Positions 25,903 through 33,655 of a stretch of DNA of 64,000 bases are shown here, piece after piece; position 1 is the stretch's first letter; each line of letters begins with the position of its first letter. The notes under the pieces are model-generated. The model was not told the origin of the DNA. It did not search any database and saw only the letters and a list, made by a program, of their open reading frames with translations. A program made the position numbers and the translations under genes. Where the stretch lies: positions 24,596 through 88,595 of the forward strand of contig ONQZ01000013.1 of NCBI GenBank assembly GCA_900320095.1, written 5' to 3'. The DNA is from an uncultured Lentisphaerota bacterium. GTDB lineage: Bacteria; Verrucomicrobiota; Lentisphaeria; Victivallales; UBA1829.

Positions 25903-26868
25903 TCAGCGGATTTCGAGCGTGACGGGGATCGTTGCGGCCTGAGGCGGGACCGGGGCGACCTTCAGGTCCTTGAGCAGGACCTCGACCGCGGCGTCGATCG
26001 CCTTGTTGCCGGACTTGCTGACGACAACGGCTTTCGTGATGCGGCCGTCCTTCGCGATCGTGAGGTGGATGGTCGGCCAGTTGGCGACCTTTCCGCTGAG
26101 CTCGACGCTGGACGGGGAAACGGCGTTCCATTTCGGGCGGATGTACGCATTCAGCGTTTCGTAGTAGGCGCGCATCTCCTTGGTCGCGAGAATGCCCTGC
26201 TGTCCGGGGTTCGTGGTGCCGAAACGGCCCTGTTCACCGGCGGCGGCGCGGATGTCGGCGATGAGGTCCTGACGCGCCCTGGCGTCAGCTTTCGCTCTCG
26301 CCTCGGCGGCCTCGCGCGCCCTGCGTTCGGCTTCGATCTGAGCCTGCGTCTTGGTGGTGTTTTTGGGCTTGATGATGTCTTCCGGCTTCAGCAGATTCGA
26401 CTTCGGAGGATCCTGTTTCGTCTGCGTCTTCGGCGGATCGTTCTTCGGAGGCTTGACGTTCGTTTTCGTGTCGGTCTTCGGTTTCGGCGGCGGCTCCTCG
26501 ACAGGCTTTTTCGTGTCGGTCTTCGGTTTCGGCGGCGGATTCTCGACCTTCGGCGTCGGAGGCGGAATATCCGGCGGCAGGTCGTCGACCTTCTGCGGAT
26601 CGGGAGGAAGATCCAGCACAGGCTCCGGCTCGGACGTTTTGGGCTCGGGCACGTCGGCGACCGCTCCGGCGTCCGGGGAATCCCCGAGGGGCAGATCGGC
26701 GAGTCCGACCTTCATCACGATGAGCGGCGGCTCGAAGAAGTCCGTGAGCGAGGAATAGATGAGCGGGACGGCGAGGAGGCCGACGTGCATCAGGAGCACG
26801 CCGGTGAGGATCGCCCGCGCCCGTTTCGGGTTGAAATAAGGATCTTTGCCGTTGAATTGCCCGCCCAT
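25903..26868 (-). CDS. TonB/TolA-like energy transducer
   Basis: A 321-aa protein with one N-terminal membrane anchor (about residues 18-38). A long Pro/Lys-rich periplasmic linker with repeated PPPKPKTDTK units follows (70-170), then an Ala/Arg-rich helix (175-205). The C-terminal TonB-type domain contains WPTIHLTIAKDGRI and VPVTLEIR-like end residues (here IPVTLEIR). It carries proton-motive energy from ExbB-ExbD to outer-membrane transporters or, if TolA-like, to envelope integrity. Its ATG overlaps the exbD stop (TAATG), so it is the third gene of that operon. Confidence 0.82.
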   Translation of the reverse strand: MGGQFNGKDPYFNPKRARAILTGVLLMHVGLLAVPLIYSSLTDFFEPPLIVMKVGLADLPLGDSPDAGAVADVPEPKTSEPEPVLDLPPDPQKVDDLPPDIPPPTPKVENPPPKPKTDTKKPVEEPPPKPKTDTKTNVKPPKNDPPKTQTKQDPPKSNLLKPEDIIKPKNTTKTQAQIEAERRAREAAEARAKADARARQDLIADIRAAAGEQGRFGTTNPGQQGILATKEMRAYYETLNAYIRPKWNAVSPSSVELSGKVANWPTIHLTIAKDGRITKAVVVSKSGNKAIDAAVEVLLKDLKVAPVPPQAATIPVTLEIR

Positions 26869-27284
26869 TATTGCGCCTCCTCCTGCATGACAAGGTTGAC
26901 GTTCCGGAATCCGGCCGCGCGGATGAGCTTCATCACGTTCATCACGACGCCGTATCTGAGGTCACGGTCGCCGCGCAGAAAGATCGCGGTGTCGCGTCCG
27001 GTCTGCTGTTCGATCCGGGACAGAATGATCTGAAGTTCCGCCTCGCTGACGGTCTGCCGGTCGTAGACGATGGAGCCGTCGGCCTTCACGTTGATGATCT
27101 TGGAGTCGGAATCCGGCTTGATGGGGTCGGCGTTCATCTCCGGCGGAGTGACGTCGACGGAATACTCCAGCAGGGGCGCGGTGATCATGAAGATGATCAG
27201 GAGGAAAAAGAGCGTGTCGATCAGGTTCGTGAGGTTGATCTGATCGTAAATCGGGACTTGCAGCGATCTGCGTTTCTGCGGCAT
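26868..27284 (-). CDS. exbD: ExbD/TolR-family biopolymer transport protein
   Basis: A 138-aa protein with a short cytoplasmic N-terminus and one membrane helix containing NLIDTLFFLLIIFMITAPL; the Asp in NLIDTLF is the conserved proton-path residue. The periplasmic domain follows, ending in LRYGVVMNVMKLIRAAGF, as in ExbD. It works with ExbB and TonB (or TolQ/TolA). AAGGGAG precedes the ATG. It lies 13 bp after exbB and overlaps the tonB-like gene. Confidence 0.88.
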   Translation of the reverse strand: MPQKRRSLQVPIYDQINLTNLIDTLFFLLIIFMITAPLLEYSVDVTPPEMNADPIKPDSDSKIINVKADGSIVYDRQTVSEAELQIILSRIEQQTGRDTAIFLRGDRDLRYGVVMNVMKLIRAAGFRNVNLVMQEEAQ

Positions 27285-27297
27285 GGCTGGCGCTCCC

Positions 27298-28038
27298 TTA
27301 TTCCTGCTCCCCGGCGGCGCGGTAGGAGTCGAGCTGTTCGATCTTGAACTTGGCGTAGACCTCGTCGACGAAGGAATCGAGGTGGACCGTGATGTCCTTG
27401 ATCTTGGAGGAGATGATGTTCAGGCCGACCATGGACGGCAGCGCCACGAACAGCGCGATCACGGTGGTGAGCAGCGCGCCGGAAACGCCGGGCGCGAGCG
27501 TCTGGACATCCGCCTTGCCCGCCTGCGCGAGCTTCGTGAACGCGACCGTGATGCCCCAGACCGTGCCGAACAGGCCGAGGAACGGGCTGCCGCTGACCGC
27601 GGTCGCGAGGACCATGGTCCGGCTCTGCAGGATCACGAGCTGATCCTCGACCGCCTGGTTCATCGCGGAACGCATCACTTCCAGCTCGTCATCGCTCATC
27701 GCGCGGCGTCCGCCGCCGGGCTGTTCCAGGTGGAACGACTCGATGCGTTCGCACGCGGCGAGGTAGACCGCCGCGGCGGGCGAGTTGGATTCGGCGGCTT
27801 TCTCCTTCAGCCCGAGCGGATTGCGTTTTTCGCGGAAGGCGCGCAGGAACGCCTGGCTTTTCTTCATGGCGGAGATCAGATTTCCGGCTTTTTCGAGCAT
27901 AATATACCAGACCGCGATGGAGATGATGAGGAGCAAAATGCAAATCCCCTGCCCGACGCCGTCGCTTTCTTTAAAAGCGTAAACAATACCGTTGGATGCG
28001 AGGAGGGGAGGGACAGACAGAAAGGAGCTGGAAAACAT
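27298..28038 (-). CDS. exbB: ExbB/TolQ/MotA-family proton channel protein
   Basis: A 246-aa protein with three membrane helices. The first is near residues 28-48 (ICILLLIISIAVWYIMLEKA). The conserved MotA/TolQ/ExbB block spans the second and third: FLGLFGTVWGITVAF and ALLTTVIALFVALPSMVGLN. It forms the proton channel with ExbD. It is the first gene of exbB-exbD-tonB on the reverse strand, divergent from the ROK kinase operon. The set may be ExbBD-TonB or TolQRA; no Pal or TolB gene is nearby to decide. Confidence 0.88.
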   Translation of the reverse strand: MFSSSFLSVPPLLASNGIVYAFKESDGVGQGICILLLIISIAVWYIMLEKAGNLISAMKKSQAFLRAFREKRNPLGLKEKAAESNSPAAAVYLAACERIESFHLEQPGGGRRAMSDDELEVMRSAMNQAVEDQLVILQSRTMVLATAVSGSPFLGLFGTVWGITVAFTKLAQAGKADVQTLAPGVSGALLTTVIALFVALPSMVGLNIISSKIKDITVHLDSFVDEVYAKFKIEQLDSYRAAGEQE

Positions 28039-28088
28039 GAAAGGGACCTCTTTTTGGGAAAAAAATCTTAAAAACTCTATAAATTACT

Positions 28089-28117
28089 TTGCCAAGACCG
28101 ATTTTTCAATGTATATT
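28089..28117 (+). promoter_or_regulatory. Predicted promoter of the ROK-hldA-maf operon
   Basis: TTGCCA (28089-28094), 17 bp, TATATT (28112-28117). The gap also serves divergent exbB, for which I see no clear promoter. Confidence 0.55.
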
Positions 28118-28169
28118 GTATCGGTTTTTCTGTTTTTTTTTATTTTTTTCCGGAAGGAGCCCCAAAATC

Positions 28170-29174
28170 ATGGAAACCCCATTCCCGATTCTCGGTTTCG
28201 ACGTCGGCGGCACGAAGGTCGCCGTCTCGCTCGTCCTCAGCAACGGCACGCTCATCGCGTCCTCCCGCGTCCCGAACAAGGAACGCAACCCGGACGACGT
28301 GCTCCCCGCGATGGTCTCCGCAGGGAAATCCCTGCTCGCGGACGCCGGGATCCCCCGTGAGGACCTGAAGGCGGTCGGCGTCTGCACGCCCTCTCCGCTC
28401 GACTTCAAGAACGGAATCGTGATGGGCCCGCCGAACATGAAGCTGTGGCGGCACGTCCCGATCCGCGACTACCTGTCCAACGCGTTCGGCGTGCGTGCGT
28501 TCTTCGACAACGACGCGAACGCGTCCGGGCTCGCCGAATGGCTCTTCGGTTCCGGCGTCGGCGTGCGCGACATGCTGTACATCACCATGAGCACGGGCAT
28601 CGGCGCGGGCGTCATCGCGAACGGACGCCTCATGCGCGGCGCGACCTGCGACGGCGGCGAGGTCGGGCACATGATCCTCGACGCGAACGGACCGCTCTGC
28701 AACTGCGGACTGCGCGGCTGCTGGGAAGCGTTCTCCGGCGGGCGCGCCATCGCCCAGCGCGTGCAGCGCGAGCTCGCGGACAAGCCGAACAGCTTCATCA
28801 TGCAGCTCGTCGACGGCAACATCGACAACATCGACATGAAGGTCCTGACCGACGCAGTGCTGGCGAACGATCCGTATGCGTGCGCGGTCTGGGACGAGAT
28901 GATGGAACGCAACGCGCAGGCGATCGGCATGCTCCACAACATCTTCAACCCGTCGGTCATCGCGCTCGGCACCATCGCCATCCAGTGCGGCGACCTCTTC
29001 ATGAACCCGCTCCTCGAACGCGTCAAAAAGTACGGCTGGAAGCAGCCGCGCGAGGCGTGCTCCATCGTGCCCGGCAAGCTCGGAAGCAAGCTCGGCGAAT
29101 ACGCCGGTTCCGCCGTGGCGCTCTACGCGCTCCACGAGCTCGGCGAATGGGATCTGCCCTGGCAGAACAACTGA
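28170..29174 (+). CDS. ROK-family sugar kinase (glucokinase-like)
   Basis: A 334-aa cytoplasmic kinase. The ATP-binding start is GFDVGGTKVAVSL. The sugar-binding/catalytic block is FFDNDANASGLAEW, then STGIGAGVIANGRL and EVGHMIL. The zinc motif of ROK proteins is intact (CNCGLRGCWEAFSGG). There is no N-terminal winged helix, so this is an enzyme and not a repressor. Glucose is the likely sugar but is not proven. GGAAGGAG precedes ATG 28170. It is the first gene of a unit with a small membrane protein, hldA and maf. Confidence 0.88.
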   Translation: METPFPILGFDVGGTKVAVSLVLSNGTLIASSRVPNKERNPDDVLPAMVSAGKSLLADAGIPREDLKAVGVCTPSPLDFKNGIVMGPPNMKLWRHVPIRDYLSNAFGVRAFFDNDANASGLAEWLFGSGVGVRDMLYITMSTGIGAGVIANGRLMRGATCDGGEVGHMILDANGPLCNCGLRGCWEAFSGGRAIAQRVQRELADKPNSFIMQLVDGNIDNIDMKVLTDAVLANDPYACAVWDEMMERNAQAIGMLHNIFNPSVIALGTIAIQCGDLFMNPLLERVKKYGWKQPREACSIVPGKLGSKLGEYAGSAVALYALHELGEWDLPWQNN

Positions 29175-29191
29175 ACGGCGGCGTTTCCACG

Positions 29192-29674
29192 ATGAGCAAA
29201 GTCAACATCAAAGAGTTTTATTCCACGAAGCGCAAGCGCGACGTCGTGACCGGCGCCGCCATCGCTTTGTTCGGAATCCTGATCTTCTTCCAGCTCTACA
29301 TCACGATCGTCTTCCCGCTTCAGCTGCGCCACCAGAAATTCCTGGTCCTCGAGATGGAGAAGGACGAGATGTACGAGCAGATCGACCGCATCCGCGACGC
29401 CATCCGAGCCACAAAAGGGAAGGATTTCGCCCAGAAAGGCGAGGTCAAGCTCGTCGAAGGCATCCTCGACCAGTTCGCGCTCCACGTGCGCGAGAACGGC
29501 AAGGAAATGAACCTGGAGCAGGTCGCCGAACTGCGGAACGTGCTGTCGCGCTACGAACTGACCGTGATGACCTGGAAGGAAAAGAAGACCGACAACTACC
29601 ACATCCGGCAGGACACGCTCGACACGACCCCCTACGCCCGGACGATCGAAACCAGCATCCTGAACACACACTGA
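29192..29674 (+). CDS. Small single-pass membrane protein of unknown function
   Basis: A 160-aa protein with a basic N-terminus and one membrane helix (about 21-42, GAAIALFGILIFFQLYITIV). The soluble part is rich in charged residues and largely helical, with EMEKDEMYEQIDRIRD suggesting a coiled coil. I do not recognise the family. It lies 17 bp after the ROK kinase and 12 bp before hldA. This position suggests a link to the envelope, but that is only context. The ribosome site is weak. Confidence 0.6.
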   Translation: MSKVNIKEFYSTKRKRDVVTGAAIALFGILIFFQLYITIVFPLQLRHQKFLVLEMEKDEMYEQIDRIRDAIRATKGKDFAQKGEVKLVEGILDQFALHVRENGKEMNLEQVAELRNVLSRYELTVMTWKEKKTDNYHIRQDTLDTTPYARTIETSILNTH

Positions 29675-29686
29675 GGTTATTTCAAT

Positions 29687-30739
29687 ATGCCCCCGATTAT
29701 CTCCTCCGAACGCTTCAACACGCTCGTCAGCGCCTCCAAACCGCTCCGCATCGCCGTGCTCGGCGACCTCATGCTCGACACCTACATCTCCGGCACAGCC
29801 TCGCGCCTCTCCCAGGAGGCCCCCGTGCCCGTGCTCCGCGTCCGCGACAAGAGCATCCGCCTCGGCGGCGCGGCGAACGTCATGCGCAACCTGAAGGCGC
29901 TGTCGCCCGAGGCGAAGATCTTCGCGTTCGGCATCGTCGGCGTCGACGAGCCCGGCGAAAAGCTCCGCGCGCTGCTCGCCGGAGCCCGCATCAACACCAA
30001 CGGCATCGTCGGCGTGCCCGGCCGCGTCACCATCGAAAAACAGCGTGTGATCGCCGGAAACCAGCAGATCGTCCGCATGGACTTCGAGGAGACCGCGCCC
30101 GTCGACACCGAAATCCGCGACCGCCTCATCGAAACCCTGACCAAGAAGATCCGCCTGCACGAACTGGACGCCGTCGTCATCGAGGACTACGCAAAGGGGC
30201 TCATCGGACAGGAAATGCTCGACGCAATCGTCTCGACCGCCTCGCACGAGGGCATCTTCACCTCGCTCGATCCGCATCCCGGCAACCCGGTCCGGACCCG
30301 CGGAATCTCCCTCATGACCCCGAACCGCGCCGAGGCATTCGCGCTGGCCGGCGTCTACCACACCGACCCCGCCGACGATCCGGCGAAGGACCCCGCGCTT
30401 CAGGAAGTCGCCGCGAAAATCCGCAGGGAATGGGCGCCCGACATCCTGCTCGTCACGCTCGGCCATCAGGGCATGGCGCTGTACTCCGAGAAGGAGCCGC
30501 GCGGATTCGTGATCCCGACCATCGCGCGCGAAGTCTTCGACGTCTCCGGCGCGGGCGACACCGTCATCTCCGCGTTCACGCTGTACCACGCGGCGGGCGC
30601 GACCGACCGCGAGGCGGCGCTCATCTCGAACCAGGCGGCGGGCATCGTCGTCGGCAAGGCGGGCACCGCCACGACCGATCCGGCGGAGATCGCCGCGTCG
30701 TTCAAGCTGGAAGCGGAAGCGGAGAAACGCAATGCCTGA
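29687..30739 (+). CDS. hldA: D-glycero-beta-D-manno-heptose-7-phosphate kinase (HldE kinase domain)
   Basis: PfkB/ribokinase-family kinase in the ADP-heptose pathway for LPS inner core. The N-terminal motif GDLMLDTYISGTASRLSQEA is the RfaE domain I pattern. LGGAANVMRNL and the C-terminal anion-hole motif DVSGAGDTVISAF with catalytic Asp follow. The length of 350 aa covers only the kinase half; the nucleotidyltransferase half of HldE is absent, so a separate hldC-type gene is expected elsewhere. It overlaps maf by 8 bp. Confidence 0.85.
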   Translation: MPPIISSERFNTLVSASKPLRIAVLGDLMLDTYISGTASRLSQEAPVPVLRVRDKSIRLGGAANVMRNLKALSPEAKIFAFGIVGVDEPGEKLRALLAGARINTNGIVGVPGRVTIEKQRVIAGNQQIVRMDFEETAPVDTEIRDRLIETLTKKIRLHELDAVVIEDYAKGLIGQEMLDAIVSTASHEGIFTSLDPHPGNPVRTRGISLMTPNRAEAFALAGVYHTDPADDPAKDPALQEVAAKIRREWAPDILLVTLGHQGMALYSEKEPRGFVIPTIAREVFDVSGAGDTVISAFTLYHAAGATDREAALISNQAAGIVVGKAGTATTDPAEIAASFKLEAEAEKRNA

Positions 30740-31322
30740 CCTGCCGGACGGAACCGGTTCCGCCGCACGTCCGGTCATCCTCGCATCCGCCTCGCCGCGC
30801 AGGTCCGCCCTGCTCAAAGAGGCGGGTCCGGCGTTCGCGGACATGCGTATCCTGACCTCGCACGTGGAGGAGGGCAGCGACCCGCTGGAGAACGCCAGGC
30901 TGAAAGCCGAGGCTGTCGCGCAAATGAATCCGCGCGCGCTCGTGATCGGCGCGGACACCGTGATCCGGTTCGAGGGGAAGACGATCGGCAAGCCCGCCGA
31001 CCTCGAAGACGCGAAACGGATCCTCGCGACGCTCTCCGGCCGCACGCACGACGTGGCGACCGGGGTCTGCGTCCGCTGCGTCGAGGCCGACATCCTCGTC
31101 CGGTTCGAGGACATCACGCACGTGACGTTCCGCACGCTGACGCCCGAAGCCATCGGCAAGTACGTGCGTGACGTCAACGTGCTGGACAAGGCCGGGGCGT
31201 ACGCGATCCAGGAGCACGGCGAGGACATCATCGAATCCATCGACGGCTCGCTCACGAACGTCATCGGGCTCCCGGTGGAACGTCTGAAAGAGACGTTCGA
31301 GTATCTGCGGAAGCTCGCCTGA
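30732..31322 (+). CDS. maf: Maf-family nucleotide pyrophosphatase
   Basis: House-cleaning pyrophosphatase that hydrolyses non-canonical or dTTP/UTP-type nucleotides. The N-terminal LASASPRRSALLKEA is the family signature. GADTVIRFEGKTIGKP with the catalytic Asp and GAYAIQEHGEDIIESIDGS follow. The length of 196 aa is normal. The ATG lies inside the end of hldA (8-bp overlap), so translation is coupled. Last gene of the ROK operon. Confidence 0.88.
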   Translation: MPDLPDGTGSAARPVILASASPRRSALLKEAGPAFADMRILTSHVEEGSDPLENARLKAEAVAQMNPRALVIGADTVIRFEGKTIGKPADLEDAKRILATLSGRTHDVATGVCVRCVEADILVRFEDITHVTFRTLTPEAIGKYVRDVNVLDKAGAYAIQEHGEDIIESIDGSLTNVIGLPVERLKETFEYLRKLA

Positions 31323-31380
31323 CCGCTTTGCAGGCTTGCAGGTTTGCGCGGTTCCGTTTTGTCTTTTTGCGCTTCGGCTA

Positions 31381-31408
31381 TTGAAAAATCGCATTCGTGC
31401 GTTATATT
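31381..31408 (+). promoter_or_regulatory. Predicted promoter of iorAB
   Basis: TTGAAA (31381-31386), 16 bp, TATATT (31403-31408). Confidence 0.55.
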
Positions 31409-31473
31409 TAGATAATCTTTTTCACAAAACCAGTATTCCCCTCAAACAGGGATCATCACCAACAGGGCATACC

Positions 31474-33075
31474 ATGGCTGACAAAAAAATGATATTGAGC
31501 GGCGACGGCGCGATCGCCTACGGCGCGAAAGCGTGCGGCGTGACGCTGGGCGCGGGTTATCCCGGCACGCCGTCCACGGAAATCCTTGAAACCCTCACAA
31601 GCATCGGCGGCGCGGCACAGTGGTCGCCCAACGAGAAAGTCGCGCTCGAAGTCGCGACGGGCGTCTCGCTCGGCAACGGGCGCGCGCTGGTGACCATGAA
31701 GCACGTCGGGCTGAACGTGGCGGCGGATCCGCTGTTCACGCTGACCTACATGGGCGTCAACGGCGGCCTCGTGATCGTGTCCGCGGACGATCCGGGCATG
31801 GTGTCCAGCCAGAACGAGCAGGACAACCGGAATTACGCGAAGTTCGCGCAGATGCCGATGCTGGAGCCGTCCTCCAGCCAGGAAGCCTACGACCTGACCA
31901 TCCGCGCGTTCGAGCTCTCCGAAAAGTTCAAAGTGCCGGTCCTCCTCCGCATGACCACGCGCGTCTGCCACTCCATGGGGCCCGTCGCGCTCTGGAAGGA
32001 AGACGAAGCGTTCCGTCCGGCGCCGTACAAGGCCGACGCCACGACCAAGGTCATGATCCCGGCATACGCCCGCCGCGCCCACGTCCGCCTCATCCAGGTG
32101 ATGAGGGACCTCGCGGCATACAATGAAGCATCCGACCTGCACACGGTCCTCAATCCCGGCTCTTCCGAACTCGGCATCCTCAGCTCCGGCGTGAGCGTCC
32201 AGCATGTGCTGGAAGCCGCCCCGGAAGCCTCCGTGCTCCAGCTGAAAATGACCTGGCCGCTTCCAATGGACGCCATCCGCAAGTTCGCCTCCGGCGTGAA
32301 GCGTTTCGCGGTCGTCGAGGAAGGCAGCCGGTTCCTGGAGGAAAACCTCCGCGCCGCCGGGATCGCGGTCGAAGGCAAGGAAGACGTCTTCGAATGCGGC
32401 GAACTCTCCGTCGGCCGCGTGAAACAGCTCCTCGCGCACGACACCACGCCGCCGCCCGCGGGCGCTCCGGGCCGTCCCCCGGCGCTCTGCCCCGGCTGTC
32501 CGCACCGCAAGACGTTCGAACTGCTCAGCGACCTGAAGCTGACCGTGCTCGGCGACATCGGCTGCTACACGCTCGGCGTACTCCCGCCGTTCAGCGCCAT
32601 GGACGCCTCCGAATGCATGGGCGCAAGCATCGGCATGGGCCTCGGACTCCGCCGTTCGCTCGGCGACACGCCCGAAGCCCGCCGCGTGGTCAGCGTGATC
32701 GGCGACAGCACGTTCCTGCACAGCGGCCTGACCGGCGTGGTCGATATGGTCTACAACAAGCCCGCGACCGGGCACGTGGTCCTGCTGCTCGACAACGGCA
32801 CGACCGCCATGACCGGGCTCCAGGAGCACGCCGCCACCGGCTACCACCTGGACAAGACTCCGGCGGTCCCGATCAAGCTCGAAGACGTCTGCCGTGCGCT
32901 CGGCGTCGACCACGTCGACGTCGTGGACCCCGTCGGCGACAACGACGGCTACCGCGCGCTCCTGCAGGAACGCCTGGCGTCCAACGACGCCACCGTGATC
33001 ATCGTGCGCCGTCCGTGCCTGATGCAAATGAAGAAGATGGCGAAAATGGCAAATTCCACCGAGGTGAAAAAATGA
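31474..33075 (+). CDS. iorA: Indolepyruvate ferredoxin oxidoreductase, alpha subunit, lacking the C-terminal ferredoxin domain
   Basis: Thiamine-diphosphate enzyme that converts aryl-pyruvates to aryl-acetyl-CoA with ferredoxin, or runs in reverse. The N-terminal part has GAGYPGTPSTEILETL. The C-terminal part has CPGCPHRKTFELL, GDIGCYTLG and the ThDP/Mg region GDSTFLHSGLTGVVD with DNGTTAMTG. The length is 533 aa; many IorA proteins are longer and end in a two-cluster ferredoxin domain. Here the chain ends soon after RRPCLMQMKK with no Cys cluster. iorB overlaps its stop (ATGA). Confidence 0.87.
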   Translation: MADKKMILSGDGAIAYGAKACGVTLGAGYPGTPSTEILETLTSIGGAAQWSPNEKVALEVATGVSLGNGRALVTMKHVGLNVAADPLFTLTYMGVNGGLVIVSADDPGMVSSQNEQDNRNYAKFAQMPMLEPSSSQEAYDLTIRAFELSEKFKVPVLLRMTTRVCHSMGPVALWKEDEAFRPAPYKADATTKVMIPAYARRAHVRLIQVMRDLAAYNEASDLHTVLNPGSSELGILSSGVSVQHVLEAAPEASVLQLKMTWPLPMDAIRKFASGVKRFAVVEEGSRFLEENLRAAGIAVEGKEDVFECGELSVGRVKQLLAHDTTPPPAGAPGRPPALCPGCPHRKTFELLSDLKLTVLGDIGCYTLGVLPPFSAMDASECMGASIGMGLGLRRSLGDTPEARRVVSVIGDSTFLHSGLTGVVDMVYNKPATGHVVLLLDNGTTAMTGLQEHAATGYHLDKTPAVPIKLEDVCRALGVDHVDVVDPVGDNDGYRALLQERLASNDATVIIVRRPCLMQMKKMAKMANSTEVKK

Positions 33076-33545
33076 GTCGTGACATTACCAACGTCCTGTT
33101 CGTCGGCATCGGCGGCCAGGGGATCATCCGCGCATCCGACATGCTGACCGAAGCCGCGTTCCGCCTCGGATTCGACGTCAAGAAAAGCGAACTCCACGGC
33201 ATGAGCCAGCGCGGCGGCTCCGTCTCCAGCGACGTTCGCTTCGGCAAGAAAGTCCTCAGCCCGATGGTCCCCGTCGGCATGACCGACTACCTCGTGGCGG
33301 TCTCCGAGGACCAGATCGAGGTCGCCCGCCCGTACCTGAACGACGCCACGGTCATCGTGCGCCCGTCCGACCTGTCCGCCGACGACGCGAAGTCCCGCAT
33401 GGCGAACATCGCGATGCTGGGCGTGCTGAACCGCTACCTCAAATTCCCCGCGGACCTCTGGGAGACCCTGATCCGCGAGAACTTCGCCGGCCCGGTCGGC
33501 GAAGCAAACGTGCTGGCGTTCCGCCGCGGCGCGAACCTCGCCTGA
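33072..33545 (+). CDS. iorB: Indolepyruvate ferredoxin oxidoreductase, beta subunit
   Basis: The gamma/beta-type subunit of the 2-oxoacid:ferredoxin oxidoreductase family, partner of IorA. NVLFVGIGGQGIIRASDML at the start and KSELHGMSQRGGSVSSDVR are the family marks. At 157 aa it is somewhat shorter than usual. Its ATG overlaps the iorA stop by four bases. A strong terminator follows, so iorAB is a two-gene unit. Confidence 0.88.
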   Translation: MSRDITNVLFVGIGGQGIIRASDMLTEAAFRLGFDVKKSELHGMSQRGGSVSSDVRFGKKVLSPMVPVGMTDYLVAVSEDQIEVARPYLNDATVIVRPSDLSADDAKSRMANIAMLGVLNRYLKFPADLWETLIRENFAGPVGEANVLAFRRGANLA

Positions 33546-33577
33546 TCCGCGCACGGCAATCATCCGGGCAAAACGAA

Positions 33578-33614
33578 GCCCCCGGAACCGCGACAGGTCC
33601 CGGGGGCGTTTTTT
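33578..33614 (+). terminator. Rho-independent terminator after iorB
   Basis: Stem GCCCCCGG / CCGGGGGC (33578-33607), then a T run. Confidence 0.85.
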
Positions 33615-33655
33615 GTGCTCCGCTGGTCTTGAAGGTCAGCGGAAAACACTGCCTT

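Noticed and set aside
26450..26560. Repeat or frameshift in the tonB-like gene
   Set aside because: The repeated PPPKPKTDTK coding units are the normal Pro/Lys linker of TonB proteins and the frame is intact.
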